Shown one piece after another: positions 11,801 to 23,570 of a stretch of 64,000 bases of DNA. The stretch spans positions 248,001-312,000 of the forward strand of contig NW_017265163.1 in assembly GCF_001638985.1 (NCBI RefSeq), in the 5' to 3' direction. Position numbers and translations under genes: made by a program. The notes beneath the pieces were generated by a model, which saw only the letters and a program-made list of their open reading frames with translations, had not been told where the DNA came from and did no database searches. This DNA is from Phycomyces blakesleeanus NRRL 1555(-). Lineage: Eukaryota > Mucoromycota > Mucoromycetes > Mucorales > Phycomycetaceae. How positions within the stretch are numbered: position 1 is the first letter of the stretch; the number at the start of each line of letters is the position of its first letter.

Positions 11801-13673
11801 ATAACAAAAAAAACTTTTTTTTACGGTGGCTTGCATCCTCCTTCTACATTCTCCCATTCATCCATCCCGTCATCCTTTTTGAGAATATTCATTCCTTTTG
11901 GGAATCGTCATTCATATAATATTACATCTCATAGTAGACAGAAGTCGGCCCAGTATAAAAATAAAACATATGTATGATTAATAAGAACTACAATTTCAGT
12001 TAACCAATAAAAACCGAATATGTTATATCAGCAATATGGTCCTGTCCGGATCGGCCGCCTATTGAGCTCGATCTGGACTGAAGGGATATTTCCAACAATC
12101 TTGGGCCGTCGGAATCCAGAAGATAATAATATCGTAAAAACATATATGCTAGTAATAATAGTTTTGCTTTCTTATAAATATATAGCTTGTATCATACCTC
12201 TCTCAAATAATTCCAAAATTGTTCATATATCCTGTCTCCTCAAGATTCTAATTAAAATTAGATTGGGTTTAATCTATAGATAATAATACAAGATATATTG
12301 GAATATACTTCTATAGCCGATTTTTATTCCACGGTATATATTTACAAATCATTCACAATCGCATTGTTATTTATATTTTTGTTAATACTTTTAATGTATG
12401 ATAGAAGCTATATATAATAGTATAATTTAAACTATGTTTTCTAGTATGTTTCATAAATAACACACTATCCAGATCCATACACATTCTTCTATAATTATAC
12501 TTAATGAAATTGGATCAAAAAGCATCAAACATTTTACACCAAAAAAGCAAGTGCCTACAGAAAAATATTACCAAGTCAAAATGAAAAGGGTGATATTCAT
12601 AAACCAAAAGTAACTTTCGAACTAAATATATATAAACTGTTATCATGTTTTGGATTATATTATCTTATATATGTTATTATTATTATTCAACACACTGGCA
12701 CACACCAGAAGCTACTCCCGAACTATATACATATACGAGCCTCTATCATATTTTGGATATACTATCTTGTATATTTTATTATTATTATTCAACACACGGA
12801 CACACACCAAAAGCTACTCCCAAAATATATATATATACGAGCCTCTATCATATTTTGGATACACTATCATATATATTTATTTTCCTTTTATTCAATATAC
12901 GGTTACACACCAGAAGCTACTCCCAAACTATATATATATAACCTGCTATCATATTTTGGGCTTACTATCATATATTTTTCTTTTCTTTTATCCAACACAC
13001 GCACACACGCACATACGCACATACGCACATACGCACACTCGCCCAATTGTCTACCAATACAATTGCTGCACTGATACAAAATATACATATTGTCTATTTC
13101 TTTTTGTGTCTTTTTACAACCTAAGGATTCTACTCGATAATTCGGACAGAATGCACTTTTTTGTGAATTGGTATTACCAATTGGTTGCGCAGACAGCTTT
13201 GTGTATCCCTAATCTAAAGGAACATAGCAGGGTCCATTGACAGGGATACTGTTACCCATACATAGGTTGAAAGACCGTCTTGTGATCACTTACAATCGCC
13301 CAGAGAGGACGGTATATTAAAGTGGCCTTCACTGCGCCGTAACCAAAATAAAATAAAAATTCTATTTAACGATGGCGTCAATCCTCTTCCTACATTCCCT
13401 CCATCCCGCCATCCCACCATCCCGCCATCAACTTTACAAAACTACCAGAATCGCCACCACCAACAATATTATTCTTTTATTTTATAATCACTGAAAAATA
13501 AAAATCGAAATAATGGCCATATAATAAAACCTCAACACTCGGAAGTCATATACAATATTTCTCTATACCTGAAGTGTTATATGTCACCATTCTCAGAGCT
13601 GACCTTCAACTCTCCAAGTCATATAGTATTCATACCACCATAATTCCGACACCTTCTTCGATCCCAATGACGC

Positions 13674-16400
13674 TCTTACTCATATTTAAAAATTTCAACA
13701 AGCAACATTTGATATATGCTACTACATAATTTGACTTAGATTCACTCGTTTAATAAAGTGCGGCTACTTCATACAAGGCTTTATGTTTTATTAAACAAAA
13801 ACATCAGGCCATTTGTAGGAAAAGTATAATGTACACAAAAGAATTGTTTAGGTAACATTTATGTGTACACCGTATTTATGTGATTTGCGACCTCTATTAT
13901 AATTCCCAATTTGGACTGTTAGCAGCTTCAAGTGAGTACTAACTCAGATATTACGGAAAACATTCCCGAAAATAATATATATCTGTGATGTATATGTATT
14001 CAATTATGAAACACATGGTTTATTATAAGAAATTGTCTGAGTATAGTAAAGTGGCTCAGAGTTTATAGTTTAAGTACAAACTATATTAATATATTTATAT
14101 GTTTTATAAAAGAAGCTTCTTCTATTTGCTATCTACGTGTAACCTCACAATCGTTTTATCGTCTGAACTATATTTAAATTAAGCGCAGAAACTAATCGGA
14201 TACATATATAATGACTATAATATATATATATATATTGAATTTTACCCGACCAAACCAGGTTCTCTTTTTATTGTATTAATCAAGGCTTTTAAACTAGTAC
14301 AAGCCTTCTTTAATTATTTTTCTTTGTTTATATTATTTATTAACATTTTATTTTTATTTGCTCTATATATTTAATTTTAAAATTTGTTATCTTCGCATAT
14401 CTCAAACAGTCAAATTTATATCAGCTTCTATCTGAAATATAAAAGTTTAGTAAAGCGTTATATTCACAAGTCTGAATTATTTTATTTTATGGAAAAAATA
14501 TAGTCTTTTTTTTATCTTTGTGGCAACTTCGACAAGGATTTAAAATTTATTGATGCAAATACTCCCATAATTTATGTTAAAAAAAAACTAAATTGAACTA
14601 ATGGGTGAAGTGATTTTTTTTATCTAGAGTTGTGATGTTTGATTTTAAGAAAAGATAAAATTATCTGATTGTTAGAGATGGTCTTAGAAATAATCAAACA
14701 TATAGAATACAATCAAAGAAAAGTATATATTACAGAACAATCTTCAATATATATATCGATTGTTTAAGTCAGGGGTATTATAAGAGTAAACTGATATAAA
14801 TCGCAATTGCAATATCTTCTTTAAACACAATAAGAATAAACAAATATCAAAGAGAATTAAAGGGAACAAAGACTCCGTGTCTATAAATAAAATAAATTTA
14901 TATAAAAACAGATTTGATTTAATCAAATCAAAGCAGATGTTTAAAAAAATTCAATAAACAAGTGAAGGATAAATTGTTTTTAATATTTAATTATATTTTT
15001 TTTGTTTTTCTTTGGATTTTATTTTTATTATTATTATTATTATTAATATCCAATATTTAACTGATATTTAGAATGTATACTTGTTCTCAATAAGTTGTTA
15101 AGTGTTTTTTGTATAATAGTGTTTTTCTTTTTTTCTTTTTCAATAAAACTTGATATTCCAACATCGAATAAAATTATTAAAATCTTAGTTGATAAGATTC
15201 TTAGTTTTGTTCTATTTCAGTTAAATATATTTGAAAATCTCATATAAATCGAATAAATATATATATTTTATTAAACCTGACAAGATACAGCTCTTATAAT
15301 AAGGATATATTTTCTTTTTCGTCTATCTTTTACAATTCTTAACCAGAGAGCATATTGTCCAATTTGACATTTCATATTAAATCCGTGTCTGATAAAATAG
15401 GGTGTTTCAAGTTTAAAGATCTTGGAATTCAAGGTTTTTATTTTCTATCCATACTCTATTAATTAGCTAATAGCATCTAATATAAAAATATATTACTGAA
15501 CTTCCTTACGTAAAGTTCTGTAAAAAATAATCAACTTCTAAAAATCTAAAAGAAACCTTTTGAAGCTTTTTGATTTATATATTTTTTACAGATACTTCAC
15601 TAGTTTTGGAATCCTTTTAAGAAGCTGACTTACTTTTTACGTTCGCCGATGAAAATATCTAAATTTAAAATACCCTAATGGTATGTGTCCTGTCTTTTAA
15701 TACTACTCAAATGGAGACTGAAAACATCACTTCCCCACTGCAGGAGTAAGTAGCGGATTTCAATTTTCAAGCTAATTCATACTCCGAATATTCGATTTAT
15801 TTAAAGGCCCGCCGCGTCTCTTATTCCACTCGTTTTTTATCGTCTCTAGCTCTTCACTGCACTTGTTTTCAGCAAAAACGAATTACTAGAACGCAAGATA
15901 ATCAAGCATTTAGTTGAATTACATAAAGCACAAAGATATAAATTTGTGTTATTTCAAACTGAGGTTCTAATTTCTTTTTTTCTGGACTTTGTGATACATT
16001 TTTTTAACTTTAATAAAACAGTACATGTCACTGGAAAAGAGGTGCGGTTTTCTTATGTGTAAAACTGTAATTAATTATGTGAAAAGACCAGATTTTACAA
16101 TGTGATCAGATAGTTTTTACAAGTATATGAAGCTGGCTTACTCATAGGTGGGAAGACCAACTTTTGAACATAGGAAAAGGTCATAACAGCAGGATAGTAG
16201 GATGTGTTTGCATTTTCTGTATATGGGGTTTTCCCACATGCACTAAAACGGCAACTCAGAGTTACGTTTTGTTGTAATATATTCTACCGCTTTCCGATTA
16301 AAAGATCGATTATACGGATATACCAGTTTTTACAAGGTTTTGTTGTCTTTTAATTTATTTTATCCAATCTTAGAGACTTCTTCTTGTACTGTTTGCTTCC
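13674..16400. other. Gene-poor AT-rich stretch
   Basis: No gene with credible exons, no tRNA-like B box and no rRNA. Only short open frames occur. A repeated 'gtttttacaag' motif at about 16110 and 16327 may be subterminal sequence of transposon copy 2. Confidence 0.6.
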
Positions 16401-16619
16401 ATACACTTCTCCGATCTTTAATTTATTTATAATAATTATTGGTTTATTTTGTTTTTATTAGAAAGAAAAGAATATTCTTAGGTTTATAGTACAGTGGTTA
16501 TATTTAATATTCAGGAACGTTCTGGCTAGTGTTCTATCCTTCATACAATGTGAAATGGCCAATGTTCTGATAAAACAAGTATTCTCCAAACAATATCTCC
16601 CAGAGAAAAGCCCAGTTGT

Positions 16620-17505
16620 GTGTTGCTTGCTTGTAAATGGTTGTTCTATGAAATTAGAAAAGTGTTAGCTGTTTGAACAAGAAATCGTGGATATTAAGAA
16701 TATATATATGTAATTATGCTTGCAATATAATAGCTTACCAGAGACAAAAAGAAAAGGCGTCATGAATGCGAACCATAGTACTCAATATACTTTATTTGGC
16801 TATAAAAATGCTGAAAAAAAAATTATTTTTTGTGAACTGTGTGGTAGAATATTTCATTTACCTACCCGAAGCAAAAGGATTTATTTGCAGACCAAGAGAG
16901 TACATAGGAGGCGCTGATATTGTCTTCAGTAAATGATATACATTAATATACAAAATAAATAATATTGTTATATGTACAAAAAAAAATTACCATGTCAATG
17001 ACACTCGTATGAAATGAAAGTTCTTGATTCGCGATGTGCTCATGAGAGAGAGGTTCATCTATAATAGAAATTATGTTAAGCCATGTGCTTATTAAAAAGA
17101 GATAGATTGAAATAAAATAAAATATTACCGTGTTCATAACCGTGTTTAATAGTAGAGAGTAATTTCGGCGATATGGCCTATACAAAAGAAAGGAAAAGGT
17201 CAGGATAATTTTATAGGATGACAGCATAAAGTATATTTACTAACCTTAGCTAATCCGGATGGACATTGTGAAGGGGATGCATCAGAAGGTAACAAAACAC
17301 GAGTGTCTGTAGTAATAGAAAACAATTATTATCATTTTAGTTATATATATATATATAATATTAAAGAATAAGATATCTTACCAAGAAAATCTGTGAATAT
17401 AATAAATGTTGGAAAGAGAGAAAAGAGAGAAAACTTGTAAATGAAAAAAAAAAAACAAAAAGAACAAAAGACCAAAGGGCCAAAAGGCCGAAAGACAGAA
17501 ATCAT
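16620..17505 (-). CDS. Third transposon gene, copy 2 (multi-exon, unknown function, partial model)
   Basis: Proposed exons on the minus strand: 17505-17382 (ATG at 17505), 17306-17245, 17177-17129, 17058-16991, all joined in correct phase with GT-AG introns, giving about 101 codons without a stop. The first exon encodes a Phe/Leu-rich hydrophobic stretch that could be a signal anchor. The next exons encode a segment ending SPKLLSTIKHGYEH followed by DEPLSHEH and QEL. The central exons have the same lengths as in copy 1. Later exons (a WSA.K.F segment near 16900-16866 and beyond) are recognisable by similarity to copy 1, but I could not phase them, so the 3' end is open. No known family is recognised. 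Confidence 0.5.
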
Positions 17506-17810
17506 ATATTGGATTGAGTTGAAAAAAGCATGTTCAAAGCCGATTTGCACCCCGTTAATTCCAGGAAGTATTAATAGAGATACGCGTATTAAAGAAATCC
17601 TGAGTATTTACAGCAACAAGTGTAATATAATAAATGGGTTCTTGCTTTTACTTTTACCATCTTTCCATTAACTACACTTTATTCTTTCGCTTAACACCTA
17701 ACTTCTTTTGTATGTTAATAACACTCTATATATACAATGAATAGATATATAAAACAAATATAATTAACAATCAACTCATGTATAACATTTTATTTAATAG
17801 CTTTCAGACC

Positions 17811-19109
17811 ATGGCCAACAATCGTCAGTCAATTGCCCCGGCTCCATCCCCAGAATATGCTGAGCTTTTAAGAAGGCTCATCGCTATGGAGGAAAGCCTC
17901 AAGACTATGGATTCCAACATTGGCATTGTCATCAAGGGCAACAAAGATTCATTGGAAATACTTGATAGCGTTGCCGATGCCTCTGGAGAACTTCTTGCAG
18001 TTATTGCTCCTACTACTATACATGCTTCTGCTTCTGTCCCTTTCGCAGCTTCTTCCATTGGTTCTACTCTGGATTGGCATACAACACCTTCTGTTGCTCC
18101 TTCTGTTGCTCCTTCTGTTGCTTCTTCTGTTGCTTCTTCTGTTGCTTCTTCTGTTGCTTCTTCTGTTGGTCCAGTGGTTCTTACTGGTGCAAACGCTGGT
18201 GAGCTTAGTAAACAGTATCGCAATAGAGTTTTAGTAAGTGTTGAGATGTACAGTAGTTCATCAACATAATATCTCACACTAAGTATAGGCTCTTATCCGA
18301 AGAGAGTTGAAGAAACACAACTTCAAATCGAATAAGCCGGAACTAGTTGCAGCTAATGACAGCAAGCGCAGTTGGGATGTTAATGTTGATTACAGACTTC
18401 CACCCAACAGACAGCTGATGCATGACCTTCATGCATACCTGGCTCCAAAGGTTGTTGGGACTAGTGTTCGACAGGCCGATATTAGCGATTGTATATACAC
18501 AAACTTTTGTGGAACGAGACGCCGAATCAAGGAATCATATGAATCGCGCAAAAAGACAAATTCTCGGTCAAGAAGAGCAGGTCGAGAGACCGATGTATGT
18601 TAGAAGTATATTTTGATTGCAAATTAAATGTATTTATATTAATACATTTATTAAACTAGTATTTTGACTGCTGTGAGCTGACCTACCATACATTCAAGGC
18701 TGAAATTGATGTAAAGGTGGATAAGAGCTGCGACGGACTCTTACAAAAAGAAGAGATGTCTGAGAGCGAATCTAAAGACGATATACCTGGAGTCTCGAGC
18801 AACCGTGAGATTCGTACAGTGCGTCCAAGTTGGAGAAGCGATGAGGTAAATTCTTTTATTTACATTATTATATATAGGTTTTTTTGTTTTTTTTTTATGG
18901 ATTTAAATAAAACAGAACTTTGATTAATCACTTATTTGTATTAGTACAATCACTTTCTTGCGGTTGTTGATGATTTTATGCGTAATCGCATAGACTTCAA
19001 TTCGCGTCAGATGTTGACGAGGTCCTTCGGTAGAGACGCTGTTTTAGCAGTCCCGCCTAGATTGACGTCCCTTCTCCCTCACTGGGCTTTTAGAGATGAG
19101 TTTCAATAA
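17811..19109 (+). CDS. Transposon accessory protein, copy 2 (four exons, intact)
   Basis: Exons 17811-18233, 18289-18594, 18660-18845 and 18945-19109 join in phase 0 through introns of 55, 65 and 99 bp and encode 358 aa with no internal stop. Exon 1 begins MANNRQS, has a Leu/Glu-rich helical stretch and then a tract of near-identical PSVAP/SSVAS-type repeats. Exon 2 carries PPNRQLMHDL and a basic Arg/Lys/Ser patch (SRRAGRET). Exon 3 is Ser/Asp/Glu-rich and ends with PSWRSDE; exon 4 contains NHFLAVVDD and ends at FQ. It is homologous to the copy 1 accessory gene in every exon. It is convergent with the transposase and divergent from the third gene. A role as the DNA-binding second protein of a CACTA-like element (TnpA analogue) is inference only. 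Confidence 0.75.
18089..18168 (+). repeat. In-frame coding minisatellite (12-bp) in accessory gene
   Basis: About six or seven copies of a 12-bp ccttctgttgct / tcttctgttgct motif encode PSVA/SSVA repeats. It is absent from the homologous exon of copy 1, so it expanded after the copies separated. Because 12 is a multiple of 3, copy-number change leaves the frame intact. Confidence 0.9.
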
Positions 19110-19230
19110 ATTTTGTTTTCTTATCCTCCACATCCTCCATCTGACAATGATAAATGTACCAACAAATACAAACACTATGATTATTCTTTTCTGTGTGCCT
19201 TTGAAAAAGGGAGTTATATTTTATTATTTT

Positions 19231-22200
19231 TTAAATGTATTGTTTTTTTGGCAAAGGAATGACCAGCATCTTTTTTACTTTTTTGCGTGTTGTGTGCTCA
19301 GCAGTTGCTACTTCTAACATAATTCTATGCACTGGCAATACACATTGGAAATAGTCAGGAGAAAATGTTGGAAAGCAGGTTTCAACGTGTTTGTACTCTC
19401 GCGATTTATCGTTTTCGGGTGTGTACCATTTGATAAATGCAAAAGTATGTTGAGAATTGTGAAGGAGTTGAGTTGGGCGGCGATGGGTGCGGAGCAAAGG
19501 GGCAAGGGATGAAGAGGAGGGTGGAGGAGTGAAAGAATGGGTGAAAATGTACTGTATTTGACCCGTGTATGTGATGATATGCTCACCAGTACTTCCAATG
19601 AACTTTGCTTGCACAAGAGAGCCACGACTTCCAGATTCACCTTTAATCTTGTAGACCTGCCCAAGGATGTTGACGTATTTCAACAGTGTGATTGTATTGT
19701 CGACAAAGTGTGGTGATTCTGACGCTTGTTGAAAGTGAACTAATTGTTCGTTGTTGTACGCAACTTTGTAGTATTGTAAGAGATGAGCATAGTGAATGTC
19801 ACTCATTGTGGTAGCGGATTTTAATGATAGAGGGAATGCGGAAGGAGGGAGAGGTTCGTTGTCTTTTATAAGTACATTTGGATCTTCAGAAGCCTCGACA
19901 AATGACTGTATGCAGAAGGTACGTTGATGGATGGATGGAATGGCGGCGGGTGTAAAGGAAGAAGTGAGTTTGGTAAGGAGAGGAAATGCGGATGTCTGAC
20001 GGGTACTCTGGGGGAGACTATTGACAAGATCGTCTTTGCGTACACCTTCAATGAATTTCTTCATAAATGTTTCTTCAAACCCGATCTTCCTGTTTGTCTT
20101 CAAATTTTTTAACAACCGGTTTAATCGCTCAAACCCGAATAGCCAATAACCGTACACTGGTCCAAAATCACGAATTGTATCACGAAGATGGAGGTGTAGG
20201 TGCATATTACAGGTGAGGATTTCGGCGTTGTACAGCTCGTCACATCTGGTGCAAAAAGTTTGAAGAAACTGATGGGCAGTGTTGACTTCATCGGACGTGA
20301 TCGTTGGCTTGATCAACAGGCGGCATGCATCGACAAAGTTAATCCAGTTTTCGAATCTGTCTTTTGCAAGAATATCTTTCAACAGAACTGGCGAGTATAC
20401 GAGCACCCACGACTTTCACTCGTCTGCCTTCATATACGAAAATTGCTTTCTTATTTTCGAGTTCAACGAGGTGTATCCATCAGGTACAATCATCGTTTCT
20501 GCAGTCTTCTGCATCGCCGCAAAATCGCCATCTTGGATGTCTTCGTCTTTGATCCAACGATCCATCAATCTTTTCGGTGTTCCCAGGAATAAATTATGCA
20601 TGGGATCGATGATCGTTCCACGTACTAGATCAAGGTATCCAAGGCAATGCAACTGCGACCATCGAACACCATTTTCGACCTGCAGCCGATGCCTTTCTGA
20701 GGGGGTACTAGCACTTTCCCACTCTTTAGCATGCAACCTGTTCTCTACACCGTCACGAAGCACCCACCGAGAGAAGTCAAACCCACGAAAGTCAACATTG
20801 ACACCGTTTTCCAAGCGAGGAAAATGTCTGTTGCACTTGTAACATGCGTATGTACTGTTGTGCGAGGTGAACCCACTTGTCTTTCTTGCTGCCGGGATGT
20901 CACAGGCCACTATCATCAATGCGGCACGGACGCGGACACCACTAGGACACTCGAAAGTTGGGATTGCCAGTCCCTCATACAATCTTATCAGATCATCTAC
21001 CATAGGCCGGAGATAATGGTTTATCTCTTCGGATTTGGGTTCCTTCGGGCCAGGCATCAATTCTACGAGAAGTGTGTTCTCTGGCTTGTATCTTTCGTTG
21101 CGAGGCAGATTGTTTACTACCAGGTATATGGCATCAGTCGAGTGCGTGACGTTATTGAAAGGTTGAAACCAGTCGATGTTGAGAGTCAACATTAATGAAC
21201 GCGAATCCTTTGTGAATTGCACGCCATCTTTGTCTTTGAGCTCCTTCCACATGGCACCGTCGTATATGTCACACATCGTATCCACCATCTTCAGCTCGTG
21301 ATTCCAATGTCTACTTTTATCCTCAAATCCTGGACGAAGAAAAAACATTTGTAAAGTATTAACAACGGACTAGTACAAGTATGAACGCTTGGCCACCAAA
21401 GCACCCAATGCTGATGTTTTTGTCAATTGGCAGTTGCAAGATAAGTGTGCACCAAGCTTTACGAAATTGTAATGAGACGGGACAGATGCACTTTCTTCGT
21501 ACACCTTGTGACAATCCTGACACACAACGAATTTCTTTATGCCTTTGGCCATGGCTGAGAAACCTGTCATGCGTTGAAGACCAAGAAGGCTCAAGGAAGT
21601 TGGAAATCCTGCTCGTAAATTGTCAAGAGCTTGTTGATGAACTCGATCAAGACAACAGCGCCCTTGTCAATCACATAGCGGGAAGCGAACATCACCACAA
21701 AAGTAGCAATGAACCTGTGCACTGGGTTCCGGGGCATATCGGGGGTGGCAAAAGGGTCTATTATAAAAAAAAATTAACACTATTTTTCTTTAATTTTTTA
21801 TCACTAACTGACCTTCACTATTCAATTCATTGCTGTCGAGGTCAATAATATCGTCTTCGCTTTCGTTTTCATTGATTTTATTGCTGTTGCTTCCACTGTC
21901 ATCATTGTCGCCATTGCTGATCGCGTCATTGGTAACGGAAACGTCTTCAGTGTCAGACATTGAAGCTCCTTCCCAAACAGGTGAGTTTGTCTGAGTGTAC
22001 GATTCTTCCAGGCTCCGGGTTGATGGGCTAAGATAGCTACATTTAGAATATAACACTTGGTTAATATCACGGTATCTGAATTAAATAAACCTTACTTTCA
22101 TCATCGACCTCCATCATATTTCTTTGGATAGACATGTCTATTACAACACGTTATTTCATGGATTACAATACAATTAAATAAATTCAAATATTGTACCCCT

Positions 22201-22339
22201 TTCACATCTTATGGCATTTAGTCTTGCCCTTTTGTTATGACGTTGAGCAGTTCTTCTGGCAACAAAACTGTAGCCGAGTTCGTTCTGACTACATCTGCAC
22301 AATGGCACTTCTCGTTGTAGAGTTCAGGAATTGTGGACA
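19231..22339 (-). pseudogene. Tnp2-family transposase (Transposase_21 type), copy 2, disrupted by two stops and a frameshift
   Basis: The main frame runs from about 21594 to the stop at 19231-19233. Landmarks on the minus strand: FVVCQDCHKVYE; LTLNIDWFQPF with the first acidic residue; LMPGPKEP; INHYLRPMVDD; CDIPAARKTSGF; ACYKC; IDPMHNLFLGTPK with the second acidic residue; GYWLFGFERLN. These are hallmarks of fungal Tnp2/Transposase_21 proteins. Breaks: TAG at 21370-21372 after RSYLY, TGA at 20416-20418 where copy 1 has Trp, and a one-base shift near 21594 joining ...YEQDFQLP to SLLGLQRMT. Upstream, an exon ending near 21800 encodes an acidic Asp/Ser/Asn-rich region, and an exon at 22339-22208 carries RRTAQRHNKRARL; their joins do not phase cleanly, so more damage or a missed intron is likely. 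Confidence 0.88.
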
Positions 22340-22799
22340 TGATGTTTATTTATTTTTACCTTGAAGTGTTAAGAGAAAAAGGAACCAAGTACAACGTTTA
22401 CTAAATTTACTATGTCTTTATAATGAATTGGTATTTCTTTATAATAATAGTAATAAATAACATTTTCGCCTACTGTATCCAAGCCAATAGAAAACCGGAA
22501 AACAGTGTTTTCATCTTGAATACACACAAAAAGCTGAGATGAAAAAATACCCCAGATTTTCTATTGTTATAATTTAACTTTGTACATGGCAATTCCCGTA
22601 TGTTTTTCTAGTGATATAATTATCGCCTTTTTACCTTGAACTTTCTGGATCCATAAAGAATATATATATTTAGATATTTAAAATAATAAAATGGAAGTTA
22701 TTTAACAATCAAGTTTGTTCGCATAGTTCCTTGTTGCTTACACCAGCTGGACCGCATATTATTCCCTTCTATATTTCATTTTTGATTTATTGTTATTGT

Positions 22800-22843
<44 letters not shown>

Positions 22844-23034
22844 ATGAAATGTCTATTTTTATAATGCACTTGATGCAATTAAACCTTTTACAATAAACAT
22901 AAACTAATATATTCTAATTACTCAAAAAAAAAGTATTTGACAAGTCCTTATTGGAGGAGAGTTTACTTTTATGATTTATCTTTATTGATAACAAATTCTA
23001 AGAAATGAAAATATATATTAGATTTTTGTGCCTT
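22340..23034. other. Non-coding AT-rich stretch with (AGT)n
   Basis: No gene seen. It contains an (AGT)14 microsatellite at 22801-22843. Part of it is presumably the transposase-side end of transposon copy 2. Confidence 0.6.
22801..22843. repeat. (AGT)14 microsatellite
   Basis: Fourteen uninterrupted agt triplets flanked by AT-rich sequence. Confidence 0.95.
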
Positions 23035-23250
23035 TCAAAAAGCTTGTATAAAGATAAAACTTACTTTGAGGGAGGGTATTTGCCCATTTAATGTATTGTG
23101 TCATAGAAAGGTCAACTGTATCGCACGGTATCTTGACGAGCAATACAGACAAGAGCTGCTAGTATACCACGGAATCTTGACGTGAATATACTAACCTAGA
23201 CTGCTACTAGAGGAAGTGACGCCCCCATGATATGACACAATACTCGCCAT
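23035..23250 (+). repeat. Structured repeat A: outer 13-bp inverted repeat enclosing two hairpins
   Basis: Arms at 23093-23105 and 23231-23243 are perfect inverted complements (gtattgtgtcata / tatgacacaatac). Inside are two hairpins, each with a variant of cggaatcttgacg in the loop: stem ctgtat/atacag (23116-23121 with 23143-23148) and stem tagtata/tatacta (23160-23166 with 23187-23193). A similar block lies about 320 bp downstream in the same orientation. Confidence 0.75.
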
Positions 23251-23354
23251 ACCTTCCATCCCAGTAATTACAGCTGTACATTACGGAGCCTAAGCGTTTC
23301 ATACAGAGAAAATCAGATTCAAAGAAATAAAACAATTAACATTAGACAGTGCAT

Positions 23355-23570
23355 TTTAAAGAGCCTGTACAAAAATAAAACTTACTTCAGATGATGGACT
23401 TAAAATTTTTCGCGTCGCATCATAACAAGGTCAACTGTACTTCATGGAATCTTGACGTGAAATACAGACAAGAACTGCTGGTACATCACGGAACCTTGAC
23501 GTGTATCTACTAGCCTAGATTGCCTTTTAGAAGACTTAATTCCCCTGCGTTATGACACAGCGCGTGGCTT
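23355..23570 (+). repeat. Structured repeat B: diverged direct copy of repeat A with the same fold
   Basis: Outer arms 23411-23426 and 23549-23564 pair at 12 of 16 positions. Hairpin 1 pairs ctgta/tacag (23435-23439 with 23463-23467), extended inward by ttca/tgaa. Hairpin 2 pairs tggta/tacta. Loops again hold ggaatcttgacgtg and ggaaccttgacgtg. The sequence leading into both repeats (gcttgtataaagataaaactt / gcctgtacaaaaataaaactt) is also shared. Confidence 0.7.

Larger units (their letters stand above)
5038..13673. repeat. Head-to-tail tandem array of a ~4175-bp non-coding unit (2 full copies plus 287-bp partial)
   Basis: Unit 1 is about 5038-9212, unit 2 about 9213-13386, and a partial third copy about 13387-13673. 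By eye units 1 and 2 differ at only two sites: C at 7576 against T at 11750 (acaatCgctc/acaatTgctc), and one T fewer in the poly-T at about 11815 than at 7640. All units begin inside a pyrimidine-rich ttcctacattccctcc minisatellite; the partial copy diverges right after 'caatgacgc'. The unit is AT-rich and carries no convincing gene: its open frames (for example 8476-9066) are translations of internal repeats and lack an ATG. Confidence 0.92.
16430..22339. mobile_element. Three-gene Tnp2/CACTA-like DNA transposon, copy 2 (inverted relative to copy 1)
   Basis: Contains the third gene (-, 17505 down to about 16620), the accessory gene (+, 17811-19109) and the transposase pseudogene (-, 22339-19231). 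Gene order, orientation, the 121-bp convergent gap between accessory and transposase, and intron positions parallel copy 1. Limits given are the outermost recognised homologous or coding sequence; true termini are probably further out. A CACTA string at 16241 and TAGTG at 22609-22613 were examined as ends but lack a matching target duplication and extended similarity. Confidence 0.75.

Noticed and set aside
16241..22613. CACTA at 16241 and TAGTG at 22609-22613 as ends of transposon copy 2
   Set aside because: Orientation fits a CACTA element, but flanking trinucleotides do not match and the inverted similarity does not extend convincingly.
23035..23570. CRISPR-like or tRNA-like interpretation of the structured repeats
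   Set aside because: Only two units, no regular spacers, no cloverleaf with anticodon; host is eukaryotic.
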